A stretch of DNA of 64,000 nucleotides, taken from positions 1 to 64,000 of the forward strand of contig NZ_MRWE01000030.1 of the NCBI RefSeq assembly GCF_002093665.1, given 5' to 3'. The DNA is from Rouxiella badensis (GTDB lineage: Bacteria; Pseudomonadota; Gammaproteobacteria; Enterobacterales; Enterobacteriaceae). A program made the translations under genes and the position numbers. Below are positions 1 to 8,618 of the stretch, piece after piece. The notes beneath the pieces are model-generated. The model searched no databases and was not told the origin of the DNA. It was given only the letters and a program-made list of their open reading frames with translations. The stretch's first letter is position 1. Each line of letters opens with the position of its first letter.

Positions 1-122
1 GTATTGTCATAATCAACAATGTTTATCAATTAAAACTATTTAAGAAAATTTGGCTTAGTGGTTATCTTCGAGGGTAAATGACGTTCTTTATTAACGGGTG
101 TTTCTTATAACAGAGGTGAGTC
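1..122 (+). promoter_or_regulatory. Upstream region and ribosome binding site of the biosynthetic cluster
   Basis: This is an AT-rich leader ahead of the first gene. A clear Shine-Dalgarno element, AGAGGTGAG at 112-120, lies just before the ATG at 123 and supports that start. I cannot assign -35/-10 boxes with confidence, and the region may continue beyond the window edge. Confidence 0.5.
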
Positions 123-1328
123 ATGTCGATAATAGAGGTAGAGAGTAAAGATATTTATAATGATACTTTTTTTCATACGTTACAGCATTTGAAATCAACG
201 GAAGCCTATCGTCATTTTCTCGAGTTTTCGCGTAGCGCAGGCCATTTCCCTCTTGCAGATTTCCAGAATGAAAAGATTGAGGTCTGGTGCAGTAATGACT
301 ATCTGGGAATGGGGCAAAACCAGCAGGTTATCGATGATTTTAAGGCGTCAATTAGCCGATTTGGCGCGGGCTCCGGTGGCTCAAGAAACATCTCGGGAAA
401 TACCACCGCCCACGTGGCGTTAGAAAAGAGATTAGCCGATCTTTATCAGCGTGAAAGTGCGCTGGTATTTAATAATGGCTACCTGGCGAATACAGAAAGT
501 CTGAGCGTATTGATTGGGCTGTTTGATAACATTAAAGTTTATTCCGACGAGTTAAATCATCGCTCTATTATTGAGGGGCTTAAAAAGAGCAAGGTCGAGA
601 AGTATATATTCAAACACAACGACTTGAAGCATCTGGAAATAGGGCTTTCTCTGGAACCCTTTGAACGTCCTAAAATCATTGTGTTTGAGTCTATTTATTC
701 GATGGATGGCGATCTGGCACCGGTTGAAGAAATAGTCCGTCTAGCCAAGAAATACAACGCGTTGACCTTTATTGATGAAACCCACTCCTTCGGCGTATTA
801 GGGGAACGGGGATTAGGCCTGGTCGAAGCATTGCACGTCCGCGACGTTGACTTTATTCAGGGCGGATTTGGCAAGGCGATTGGCACCTCGGGAGGCTTTA
901 TCGTCGGCGATCGTGATGCGGTTGACTGCATCCGCAGTCTGGCACCGGGCTTTATTTTCACTACCTCGTTACCGCCAGCCTTATTGCACGCGACGTTGAC
1001 CAGTATTAATCAAGTTGTCGCCAGTCCAGAACGTCGCAACAGGCTCTTCCAGAACGTGCGTCATCTGAAAGGCGCGTTACGTCGGCAAAACATCGATTTT
1101 ATCGATGCCGAGAGCCATATCTTGCCGATTATTATCCCCGGTCTGGCCAGAATTAAAGCCGTCTCCGACCAACTGCTTAAGCAGTTCAAGATTTATGTGC
1201 AGCCTATTAATTATCCCTCCGTACCGCGCGGACAGGAGCGTTTTCGCGTCACCGTGACGCCCGATCATTCCATTGAACAGATCGAACGTTTCGCCGCTGC
1301 CCTAAAAAATACACTCGACCTTGCCTGA
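123..1328 (+). CDS. 5-aminolevulinate synthase-type alpha-oxoamine synthase
   Basis: A PLP enzyme of the alpha-oxoamine synthase family, 401 aa, the normal length of bacterial ALA synthase. The family condenses glycine or another amino acid with an acyl-CoA and loses CO2; ALA synthase uses glycine and succinyl-CoA. Seen: VWCSNDYLGMGQ (54-65), GSGGSRNISG (83-92), the IDETH loop (217-221), the PLP lysine in FGKAIG (Lys251) and YVQPINYPSVPRG (358-370), the last typical of ALA synthases rather than KBL or BioF. Ser87 sits where succinyl-CoA-specific enzymes usually have Thr; Arg375 fits the succinyl-carboxylate-binding Arg. Enterobacteria normally make ALA through HemA, which is present at 37486-38763, so this copy probably supplies ALA or a close aminoketone to the cluster. 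First gene of a seven-gene unit. Confidence 0.88.
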   Translation: MSIIEVESKDIYNDTFFHTLQHLKSTEAYRHFLEFSRSAGHFPLADFQNEKIEVWCSNDYLGMGQNQQVIDDFKASISRFGAGSGGSRNISGNTTAHVALEKRLADLYQRESALVFNNGYLANTESLSVLIGLFDNIKVYSDELNHRSIIEGLKKSKVEKYIFKHNDLKHLEIGLSLEPFERPKIIVFESIYSMDGDLAPVEEIVRLAKKYNALTFIDETHSFGVLGERGLGLVEALHVRDVDFIQGGFGKAIGTSGGFIVGDRDAVDCIRSLAPGFIFTTSLPPALLHATLTSINQVVASPERRNRLFQNVRHLKGALRRQNIDFIDAESHILPIIIPGLARIKAVSDQLLKQFKIYVQPINYPSVPRGQERFRVTVTPDHSIEQIERFAAALKNTLDLA

Positions 1329-1338
1329 GGAATACACG

Positions 1339-2172
1339 ATGAGAATTGAAAAAGTTAGCGATCATATTGGCGCCGAAATTCATGATGTTTCCATTCGCGA
1401 TATTCGTGTTCCTGAGGTTCGTGACCGCGTATTGCATGCATTGCATGAGAATGAGCTGCTTATTTTCAAAGGACTGGATATTTCACCGGCGGAACAGGTT
1501 GAGCTGGCGCAGGTTATTGGCGAGCCGGTCCCGTTTGTGATGAGCCAGTATCGTCATCCTGAGCATCCTGAAATTATGATTTCCTCAAATGAAATCGTGA
1601 ACGGTAAACCTTACGGCGTGCCGCGAGTCGGCAATTTCTGGCATCAGGACTCGTCGTATACCGATAATCCGACCACCTATACGCTGTTGCACGGCATTAA
1701 TATTCCCGAGTGGAGTGGTGACACATTATTCTCGAGTGCGGGCAACGTTTACGACCGGCTTTCCACACACTGGAAGGATAAAATAGCCGGACGTGACGCG
1801 GTTCATACGGTCAGAAAACGCTTTAAAATCCGCCCTGAACATGCCGGCTATTCGATTACCGAATTGATGAAAAAGGCCGACGAGCTTCATCCTCCCGTGA
1901 CTCATCCGCTGGTAAAAATCGACCCCTACACCAAGCTGCCTTATTTGTACGGTGCCAAGGACTATCTGGACTACGTGATTGGGTTCGATGCCAATGAAAA
2001 CCACGAGTTTCTCAATCTGGTCGAAGAGTTAGTGACGGATCCCGCGCACGGCTACCGCCATAAATGGACCCAAGGTGACCTTCTTCTGTGGAAGACCGAG
2101 ACGGCCTACCATGCGGTGACTGACGTCGAAGACAACCAGTCACGCACGGTTCACCGAGTGGCGGTGAAATAA
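1339..2172 (+). CDS. TauD/TfdA-family Fe(II)/2-oxoglutarate dioxygenase
   Basis: A 277-aa non-haem iron oxygenase that probably hydroxylates, desaturates or otherwise oxidises a cluster intermediate using O2 and 2-oxoglutarate. The iron-binding HxD is visible as WHQDSS (His102, Asp104), with the distal His258 in AYHAV and a 2-oxoglutarate-binding Arg273 near the C-terminus; the spacing is that of TauD. I chose the ATG at 1339 because GAGG lies just upstream and because MRIEKVSDHIGAE matches the usual family N-terminus; an upstream in-frame TTG would add six unlikely residues. It starts 10 bases after the synthase stop and overlaps the next gene by one base (TAATG). The substrate cannot be read from sequence; nothing ties it to taurine. 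Confidence 0.85.
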   Translation: MRIEKVSDHIGAEIHDVSIRDIRVPEVRDRVLHALHENELLIFKGLDISPAEQVELAQVIGEPVPFVMSQYRHPEHPEIMISSNEIVNGKPYGVPRVGNFWHQDSSYTDNPTTYTLLHGINIPEWSGDTLFSSAGNVYDRLSTHWKDKIAGRDAVHTVRKRFKIRPEHAGYSITELMKKADELHPPVTHPLVKIDPYTKLPYLYGAKDYLDYVIGFDANENHEFLNLVEELVTDPAHGYRHKWTQGDLLLWKTETAYHAVTDVEDNQSRTVHRVAVK

Positions 2173-3137
2173 TGACGCGTGCAGGCATCACCGCGTTTGA
2201 AACTGTGATCCCGCCGGGCAGCCTGTCCCGGCAGGATATTGCACGGCTCTCAGGCGTAGAAGCCAAAGAGTTGGAGGAGATCCTTCCCGCCCCCGCGCTC
2301 TCGGTATTTGCTGCGGATAAGGCCGACTGGGAGTATGCCACCGAGGCGGCAAGTCGAGCTCTGGAGCAGGGCGCAGTGCCCGCCTCGCGGCTGGGGTGGA
2401 TTATCTACTGTGGCTCCGGGGTATGGGATAAACCCTTCTGGTCACCCGCCGCCAAGGTGGCCGAGCAGTTAGGTGCCCATCAGGCGCACTGCTTTGAAGT
2501 GGTCAACTTTTGCAACGCGGGGGCGACGGGAATCGCCATTGCCAGCGACAGGGTCAACGCCAATCCTGGGAAGGTCGCGCTGGTGGTTATCTGCGACAGG
2601 CTAAGCGGTCTGATTGACCATTCAGACGCGGCGTCACGCGCCTTGTTCAATTTTGGCGACAGTGCGACGGCCCTGCTGATAGGCGTTGACCAGCCGCTGC
2701 TGACGCTGACCGCCTGCGATATGCAAACAGACCCTTCCTGGTGCGATATGTATCAGGGGGAATACCGTGAAGGGCGGGTACTGGCGCGTAAAAATAGTGT
2801 GCGTAAAGGCCTGCTACAGGTGTACGTCGATATGCTCAGCAAGCTGCTGGACAGCAGCCTGTCAAAAGCGGCTACTCGTCTCGATGACCTGCGTTTTTTG
2901 CTCATTAATCAGGGAGATATTAACGTTCATCAAGCTCTGCTTACGCGGCTGGGGCTGCCCGCCGAGCGCAGTGTCTTCAACTATCACACCAACGGTCATC
3001 TGGGGGGCGGTGATAACTGGATAGCGCTCCGCCAGTTGCTGGCGGCGGGGAAGTTGAACAAGGGTGACAGACTCGCGCTGGCCACCAGCGCCATGGGCTT
3101 CAGTTGGGGAATTTCGCTGTTCGAGGTAACGCGATGA
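2172..3137 (+). CDS. KAS III (FabH)-like condensing enzyme or acyltransferase with altered active site
   Basis: A 321-aa thiolase-fold protein of the ketoacyl-ACP synthase III family. The nucleophilic cysteine is kept (Cys114 in VNFCNAGATG), as is the GDSATALLI strand. The FabH catalytic HQAN loop instead reads NQGD (246-249), losing the His, and the second loop reads GHLGGGD (275-281) instead of GNTSAAS. Such changes are known from KAS III relatives that transfer an acyl group to O or N rather than doing decarboxylative C-C condensation, so acyl transfer is a reasonable inference. It sits between the oxygenase (TAATG overlap) and the ATP-grasp gene (ATGA overlap), which implies translational coupling. 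No acyl carrier protein is encoded nearby, so a CoA thioester or a housekeeping ACP may be the donor. Confidence 0.78.
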   Translation: MTRAGITAFETVIPPGSLSRQDIARLSGVEAKELEEILPAPALSVFAADKADWEYATEAASRALEQGAVPASRLGWIIYCGSGVWDKPFWSPAAKVAEQLGAHQAHCFEVVNFCNAGATGIAIASDRVNANPGKVALVVICDRLSGLIDHSDAASRALFNFGDSATALLIGVDQPLLTLTACDMQTDPSWCDMYQGEYREGRVLARKNSVRKGLLQVYVDMLSKLLDSSLSKAATRLDDLRFLLINQGDINVHQALLTRLGLPAERSVFNYHTNGHLGGGDNWIALRQLLAAGKLNKGDRLALATSAMGFSWGISLFEVTR

Positions 3138-4297
3138 AGATACTGATTTTGCATCAGGCACCGTTTAAGAAGATGCGCTATGACCTGGTTATCGATCACC
3201 AACAGCATCAGGTTACCTACATTGGCCTACAGCAACATCTGAATGATTTGCCTGAGGCGTTGCACCTGCAAAAAATCGTGCTGCCGCCCGGTTCAGAAAA
3301 CGCTCTGGTGTCGGCGGTTTTGGCGCGGGTCAGCCCAAGCGACGGCTATGCGTCGCTGTTGGCCCTGTCGGAATACGGCATTCTCGAGGCATGCCAGATT
3401 CGCGCTGAACTGGGGATCCCGGGGCCGTCCTATCAGCAAATCGAGCGGGTTCGCGACAAGGTCAAAATGAAACAGCGGATAGCCGAGCAGGGAACGCTGC
3501 GTTATCCCCGCTTCATCGAAACGCCCGAACAGGTCGCAGGCGGCGGCTGGACGGGAAAAACCATCAGCAAGCCGCGCGACGGGGCCTCCAGCCAGGGTAT
3601 CGTCCTCCATGACAGCTTTTCGCAGGCCGTTGCGCACCTTGAGTCAACAACCGGCTGGGCCAACTATGAGCTTGAAGAGTTTATCGAGGCACCGCTTTAT
3701 CACTTTGACGGCGTTGTGGTTGCCGGAGAGGTCAAGCACCTGTTGGCCAGCCGCTATATCAACTCTCCGCTGAAGTACCTTGCCGGAGTACCGGTCGGCT
3801 CGTTTCAGGTGGCGCTCAACGACATTTTCCGAACGTTTATCGACCAGGTGATTGGCGCACTGGAGATCCGCCGTGGCTGTTTCCACATCGAGGCATTTTA
3901 CGACGGCAGGGCGTGTATCTTTCTTGAGGCCGCCAACCGGCTGGGCGGGGCGCGTATCGTTGAGACGCATCAATTCAGAACCGGCGTGCATCTTCCCTCG
4001 GTGGAGATAAGCGACTATCTCGCGCTTCCCGCGCCGCGTCATCAGCCTGACTCAACGCAGTATTTTGGCTTCGTGCTGTATCCCGCTCACCAGGCGCAGG
4101 ACGCCAAAACGCTCAGCATACCGGAAAGCCTTTTGTGCAGCCCGCATCTGGTCAGCTTTCAGCGCGGAGGCGGGCAGACGGGAACGCTTACCTACAACGA
4201 AGATCTCCTCCCGCTGTCACTGATTGCTCGTGCGGACTCTCCACAGCGACTGCAACTCTTCCTCCAGCGATGTTTAACGGAAATTTCTGCGCACTGA
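3134..4297 (+). CDS. ATP-grasp carboxylate-amine ligase
   Basis: A 387-aa ATP-grasp protein. The family activates a carboxylate as an acyl phosphate and joins it to an amine, as in the L-amino-acid ligases that build dipeptide antibiotics. Visible: a central nucleotide-binding stretch with ISKPRDGASSQG, the ELEEFIEAPLYHFDG strand and the metal-binding FLEAANRLGGARIVE segment. The ATG at 3134 overlaps the upstream stop in an ATGA and gives the N-terminus MKILILHQAPF; a start 30 bases earlier would only add residues overlapping the preceding gene. This is the most likely amide-forming step of the pathway. The partners are unknown; the aminoketone from the first gene and an amino acid from the aminotransferase are guesses. 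Confidence 0.84.
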   Translation: MKILILHQAPFKKMRYDLVIDHQQHQVTYIGLQQHLNDLPEALHLQKIVLPPGSENALVSAVLARVSPSDGYASLLALSEYGILEACQIRAELGIPGPSYQQIERVRDKVKMKQRIAEQGTLRYPRFIETPEQVAGGGWTGKTISKPRDGASSQGIVLHDSFSQAVAHLESTTGWANYELEEFIEAPLYHFDGVVVAGEVKHLLASRYINSPLKYLAGVPVGSFQVALNDIFRTFIDQVIGALEIRRGCFHIEAFYDGRACIFLEAANRLGGARIVETHQFRTGVHLPSVEISDYLALPAPRHQPDSTQYFGFVLYPAHQAQDAKTLSIPESLLCSPHLVSFQRGGGQTGTLTYNEDLLPLSLIARADSPQRLQLFLQRCLTEISAH

Positions 4298-4345
4298 ATT
4301 AGCCCTGAACATTCACTCATCCAATCACTTTGGTGGAGCGACACT

Positions 4346-6205
4346 ATGCAATTTATCAGCGATCGAATTATTACCCTGGCGGCACTCTTTGACGATTTGC
4401 AGCACAATACGCAATGGGCAGAGACGCTCACGCCGCAACAGGCGCAGCAGATTAACGCGCTGCTGGATGCGACAGCGTTAGAGCAGGCGGTGCAGATAAG
4501 GTTGGGCAATCTGCATGCGCTTCCTTGGATCTACTATCCCGCCAACAATGAAGTTACCGAGCTGTTGCCGCTGGGGGCGGTGACTTTAAGGAGCGCGAGC
4601 CTGGAAGGCGAGGTGCGCGGCGTGCTACTGGCCTGGCTCACCGGCAATCAGGTCACTGTGGTCAGCCCGTTTACCCACTTTTGGCAGCAGCTAACGGCAA
4701 GGGCATCGCGCCTGAAGGTGTTTACCCCCTTTAACATTCGGCTGGAGGCGGTGGCAAAAGACCCGGCGACGGTGATTGTTATCCCGGCGCAGGCGGCGTT
4801 GCAAAACGTCGGGGGCCGCTATCAGGTCACTCCAGCAGGCCGAACGGCCTATGCGCTGTCGATAGATTTACTCGACGCGTGGAGCGCAGCGCTGATTGTT
4901 AAAGTGCACCACGCGGGGGTCTCACTGAGTGAGGCTCGCAGCCAGCTGAGTGTTGATGAACGTCGCCAGCGACTCGACAGTCGTCTGCGTTTCCTGCTTT
5001 ACAAAACTCGACGTCTCCCGCATTACCAGCAGACGCCGCAGCCGCAAACCCTCGACCAACTGCACCAGCTGCCGGTGTTAACCAAAGAAGCCCTGGAGAA
5101 AGAGTCGCCGCCTTATGGCCGGGGGATGGCGTCGGACGCACTTCCGTCCGGCGAAGTGCTGGTGTCGGGGTCCAGCGGCGGCAAGACCCGTTATATTCCC
5201 TACTCGCGCGATGACTGGCAAAGCATGATTCATGAGGCGGTACAGACGCTGTATGACGTCGGGCTGGCGGCGGGCGACAGGGTGGTGAACACGCTTTACG
5301 GCGGGCACATGTACGGTGGAATGTTGACCTCGTCGCAGGAGCTGGCGCTGATGCCGGTCGAGTCGTATACCGTGGGCCAAAACATTACCCCGCAAGAGTT
5401 GGTTAACCTGCAAAAAACCTTTGGCATCAATACGGTTATCGGCATTCCCAGCCTGCTCGACACCTTGCTCACGCAGGCAAAAGAGATCAATCCTCAGTTC
5501 AGCATCGAAAAGGTGATTTACGGTGGGGCGCTATGGCCTGAGCACCGCAAACAGTGGCTGACCGAGACGCTGGGGATCAAGACGTTTCACAGCATTCTGG
5601 CGGCCAATGACGGGGCGCAGATTGGCTATCAGTCAGGGGCTTTACAGGGCGTCGATCATTATCTGGTCGATGATTATAACTATGTTGAAATCGTCGATGA
5701 CCACGGGCAGCCGGTCGCGGAGGGAGCGCGCGGGCATATTCTGCTGACCAATTGGCAGAAGTTTGAATATCCTCTAATTCGCTACAAAATCGGTGACGTT
5801 GGGCGCATTCACCGACAAGTGAACGGTGAGCGCGTGCTCGAGTTTCTCGGGCGCGGCGACGGTCTGATTGTTCTCAATGGCCGTAAGGCACTTTACTATC
5901 AACAAGTTGCCGATGTGCTGTCGGAGGAAGGAATAGGGCAAATTCAGCTGACCATTAGCCATCGGGGGCATCAGGAAACGCTGCAGGTCAGCGTTGAGGC
6001 TGCACATCCGGTGGATGCGCAGGCGCTGGAGCAAAAATTGCAGGCGGCGCTGCCGTCGCTGCGACCGGGTGACGGCGTGGCCATCGAGCTGCTGGATTTC
6101 CGCGTCAGGGTCGTTCAGGTGCAAAAACTGGCTCGTCATCCGGTCAGTGGCAAAATTCGGCTGGTTGAGGACCTGCGTTTTTCACCTTCCGGGGAGGTCG
6201 CATGA
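4346..6205 (+). CDS. PaaK/LuxE-like adenylate-forming enzyme with N-terminal extension
   Basis: A 619-aa protein. Residues about 205-619 are an adenylate-forming domain of the phenylacetate-CoA ligase/LuxE type, with a P-loop-like SGSSGGKTRY (274-283), YPLIRYKIGDVGR and a C-terminal lid with KLARHPVSGK. It should activate a carboxylic acid as acyl-AMP and pass it to CoA or another thiol. The first roughly 200 residues are not part of normal PaaK proteins; LLPLGAVTLRS followed by a hydrophobic VLLAWLTGNQVTVVSP stretch faintly recalls the nucleotide-fold part of LuxC/aldehyde dehydrogenases, but I see no catalytic cysteine domain. A 48-base gap with the RBS GGTGGAG precedes the ATG; the 3' end overlaps the next gene (ATGA). 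Confidence 0.8.
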   Translation: MQFISDRIITLAALFDDLQHNTQWAETLTPQQAQQINALLDATALEQAVQIRLGNLHALPWIYYPANNEVTELLPLGAVTLRSASLEGEVRGVLLAWLTGNQVTVVSPFTHFWQQLTARASRLKVFTPFNIRLEAVAKDPATVIVIPAQAALQNVGGRYQVTPAGRTAYALSIDLLDAWSAALIVKVHHAGVSLSEARSQLSVDERRQRLDSRLRFLLYKTRRLPHYQQTPQPQTLDQLHQLPVLTKEALEKESPPYGRGMASDALPSGEVLVSGSSGGKTRYIPYSRDDWQSMIHEAVQTLYDVGLAAGDRVVNTLYGGHMYGGMLTSSQELALMPVESYTVGQNITPQELVNLQKTFGINTVIGIPSLLDTLLTQAKEINPQFSIEKVIYGGALWPEHRKQWLTETLGIKTFHSILAANDGAQIGYQSGALQGVDHYLVDDYNYVEIVDDHGQPVAEGARGHILLTNWQKFEYPLIRYKIGDVGRIHRQVNGERVLEFLGRGDGLIVLNGRKALYYQQVADVLSEEGIGQIQLTISHRGHQETLQVSVEAAHPVDAQALEQKLQAALPSLRPGDGVAIELLDFRVRVVQVQKLARHPVSGKIRLVEDLRFSPSGEVA

Positions 6206-7407
6206 TCCCTGCCAATACATTCCCGGCGCTGGGAAATAGCTTTTTTCCTCAGGAAACACTGTTGATGGGGGCCGGGCCTGTGCCTCAGCCACCGTCGGTG
6301 AAGCAGGCGAATACCCACATTGCCAGCCACCTGGGCCAGAGAATGAATGAGGTGGTTGAACAACTGAAGGCGATGGCACGCTATGCGTTTCAGACCACCA
6401 CCCCCTGGGTTTTTGGTCTGTCAGGGCCGGGTTCGGCGGCGGCAGAGATGGCCATCGGTAATCTGGTTCATCGCCGCTCGCGCGTTTTGGCCATCAGCTC
6501 AGGGCATTTTGGCTTAAGGATGTGCGAAATGGCGCGACGTCATCAGGCCAAGGTGGTGCTGTTCGAATTCGACGGCAGGGAGGCCTTTCCGCTGGACCGG
6601 CTTCGTGCGTTGCTGGAGCAACAGGTTTTTGACGTGGTTACGCTGGTCCACGGCGAAACGTCGTCAACCACGCTGAACCCTGATTTGCCAGAGATTGCCG
6701 CGCTGTGTAAAAAACAGCGGGCGCTGGTGGTGGTCGATACGGTTTGTACGCTGGGAACCACCGAGGTATTGATGGACAACTGGCAGTTGGACGTGGTGTT
6801 TTGCGGTGGGCAAAAGGGCCTGTCGTCCATTCCCGGCGTGTCGTTGATTGCCTTCTCGAACGAGGCGTGGGAGCGCGTCGTTCAACGCACCTTTACGCCA
6901 ACGCAGTGGTGCTATGACGCCCTGCTGGCGAAGGAGTTTTGGCATCACCACCGTTATCATTACACCGCACCGGTCAATGGTATTTTCGCCCTGCACGAAG
7001 CGCTGCGCCTGCTGAACGAAGAAACATTGCCGCTGCGCATTCAGCGTCATCGCCAGAGTTCGCAAGGCGTACAGAAGGTTCTTCTGCAATTTGGTTTAAC
7101 GCTGGCGGCACCGCTGCCAACGCGGCTGGACGCCGTCGTTGGATTTCAGCTGCCGGTCTGGTTATCCTCTGTGGCGTTGATTGATCACCTGTTGTCACAG
7201 CATCAGGTCGAGATTTCAGCCTCATTCGGTTCACCGCTGTTACGCATCGGTCAAATGGGCGAGCAGTGTCGGACGGCAAACGTACTTCGTTTGGTCACTG
7301 CGCTGGGTGAATCACTTGATGCATTAGGGCATCCCGTCGACCTGGTCGGCGCCTTAAAGACCGTATCGGCGCAGTATGGCCACAGGGAGTTGTTGCAATA
7401 TGATTAG
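6202..7407 (+). CDS. Class V (AGXT-like) PLP aminotransferase
   Basis: A 401-aa fold-type I PLP enzyme resembling alanine-glyoxylate and serine-pyruvate aminotransferases. Seen: the N-terminal MGAGPVPQPP motif (22-31), SGPGSAAAE phosphate loop (74-82), Asp179 in VVVDTVCTLG that contacts the PLP ring nitrogen, and the Schiff-base lysine in CGGQKGLSS (Lys205). Alanine, serine or glycine is the common amino donor in the family; the acceptor is probably a 2-oxo acid or an aldehyde made in this pathway. It is coupled to the adenylating enzyme through ATGA and overlaps the exporter gene by 8 bases, so it belongs to the same transcript. The length is normal and no key residue is missing. Confidence 0.85.
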   Translation: MIPANTFPALGNSFFPQETLLMGAGPVPQPPSVKQANTHIASHLGQRMNEVVEQLKAMARYAFQTTTPWVFGLSGPGSAAAEMAIGNLVHRRSRVLAISSGHFGLRMCEMARRHQAKVVLFEFDGREAFPLDRLRALLEQQVFDVVTLVHGETSSTTLNPDLPEIAALCKKQRALVVVDTVCTLGTTEVLMDNWQLDVVFCGGQKGLSSIPGVSLIAFSNEAWERVVQRTFTPTQWCYDALLAKEFWHHHRYHYTAPVNGIFALHEALRLLNEETLPLRIQRHRQSSQGVQKVLLQFGLTLAAPLPTRLDAVVGFQLPVWLSSVALIDHLLSQHQVEISASFGSPLLRIGQMGEQCRTANVLRLVTALGESLDALGHPVDLVGALKTVSAQYGHRELLQYD

Positions 7408-8608
7408 GAATTCTTTTTTATGGCCGTTGTTTATTCTGGATTTTATTCTGCATTTTAGCAGGGCGCTGACGTTTACATTTTTCCCCATTTATCTTTCACA
7501 TACCCTGGGTTTTAATCCATTACTGACCGGCTATGCGCTGGGCGGAAGTCTGGTGACCGCCACGCTGGTAGGGGTCTATTGCGGGATTCTGATTGACCGC
7601 TTTACCCCACTGCGTTCACTGCTGCTGGCCATCGTGGTTTCTGTGCTGGTGTATAGCGTGCTTCCGGCGTCTCGTCAGTTTGCGCAGGTGTTCTTGCTGC
7701 TGGTGATCATCGAGGTGGCGTTTACCACCATGCATCTGTCGGTGAAGTCGCTGTTGACGGGATTATTGCCGTCGGGGCAGCGGGGGGCGGCCTACTCGAT
7801 AAGTTATACGCTGATTAATATCGCTTTTTGCAGCGCGCCGATACTGGGTATCACCCTCAGTCACTTCGCTATACGCGCTCCGATGTGGCTTTCGGGGGCG
7901 CTCAGCGTAGTTTCTTTGCTGATTCTGCTGGCCGTTTATCGCCGTTATCGCGCCCATCTACGGATAACGCGTCCACAAAGCGGGCAAAAAACCGGTCTCA
8001 GGCAGACCTTTAAGGTCTTAGCCAGCGACAATCGTCTGCAACTTTTTACCCTCGGTGGATTGTTTAGTGCGCTGGTTTATGCACGTTTTGCCACCTACCT
8101 TTCGCAGTATCTGGGTTATGTGGTCAGTGAGTCGGAGGCGCTGAGGCTGATTACGCTTATCGTGAGTATTAACGCCGCAACCGTTATTCTGCTGCAATAC
8201 GTGATAGGCAAAAGGATAACCCATAAAAATATGGTGTTTAGCGTGATGATTGGCAGCGGGTTATTAGTCAGTGGATTGTTGTTCTATCAGGTCTCGGAGC
8301 TGACCATTTTCTGGATTATTGCCACCGTGCTATTTTCACTCGGAGAGGTGATTATCGTACCGTCCGAGTTTCTGTTTATCGACGCCATCGCGCGGGAAGA
8401 TATGAAAGGGGCCTACTTTGGCGTCCAAAATATCTCGATGCTGGGCGGTGGGGCGAACGCTATCCTGTTTGGATATTTACTGGATAGCCATCTCGCCCGA
8501 CCTGCGGCAATATTCTATTTCCTGATGGTGTTTGCGGTGCTTGGCTGTGCCCTTTATCTGATAGGCATCCGGCAAAAGCGGGCCGTTGCCGTGGTGGATG
8601 AGTCATAG
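7400..8608 (+). CDS. MFS transporter, probable product exporter
   Basis: A 402-aa protein with about twelve hydrophobic segments and the loop-2 signature of the major facilitator superfamily (GILIDRFTPLRS). Last gene of the cluster, overlapping the aminotransferase by 8 bases, so export of the product (and self-protection) is the natural inference. The ATG at 7400 is preferred because AGGGAG lies at 7384-7389 and the protein then begins MIRNSFLWPLF directly at the first membrane segment; an in-frame ATG at 7376 would prepend eight polar residues. A short inverted repeat (8613-8625) follows the stop and abuts the convergent dehydrogenase gene; it is a weak terminator at best. Confidence 0.85.
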   Translation: MIRNSFLWPLFILDFILHFSRALTFTFFPIYLSHTLGFNPLLTGYALGGSLVTATLVGVYCGILIDRFTPLRSLLLAIVVSVLVYSVLPASRQFAQVFLLLVIIEVAFTTMHLSVKSLLTGLLPSGQRGAAYSISYTLINIAFCSAPILGITLSHFAIRAPMWLSGALSVVSLLILLAVYRRYRAHLRITRPQSGQKTGLRQTFKVLASDNRLQLFTLGGLFSALVYARFATYLSQYLGYVVSESEALRLITLIVSINAATVILLQYVIGKRITHKNMVFSVMIGSGLLVSGLLFYQVSELTIFWIIATVLFSLGEVIIVPSEFLFIDAIAREDMKGAYFGVQNISMLGGGANAILFGYLLDSHLARPAAIFYFLMVFAVLGCALYLIGIRQKRAVAVVDES

Positions 8609-8618
8609 CCTCAGGCTT

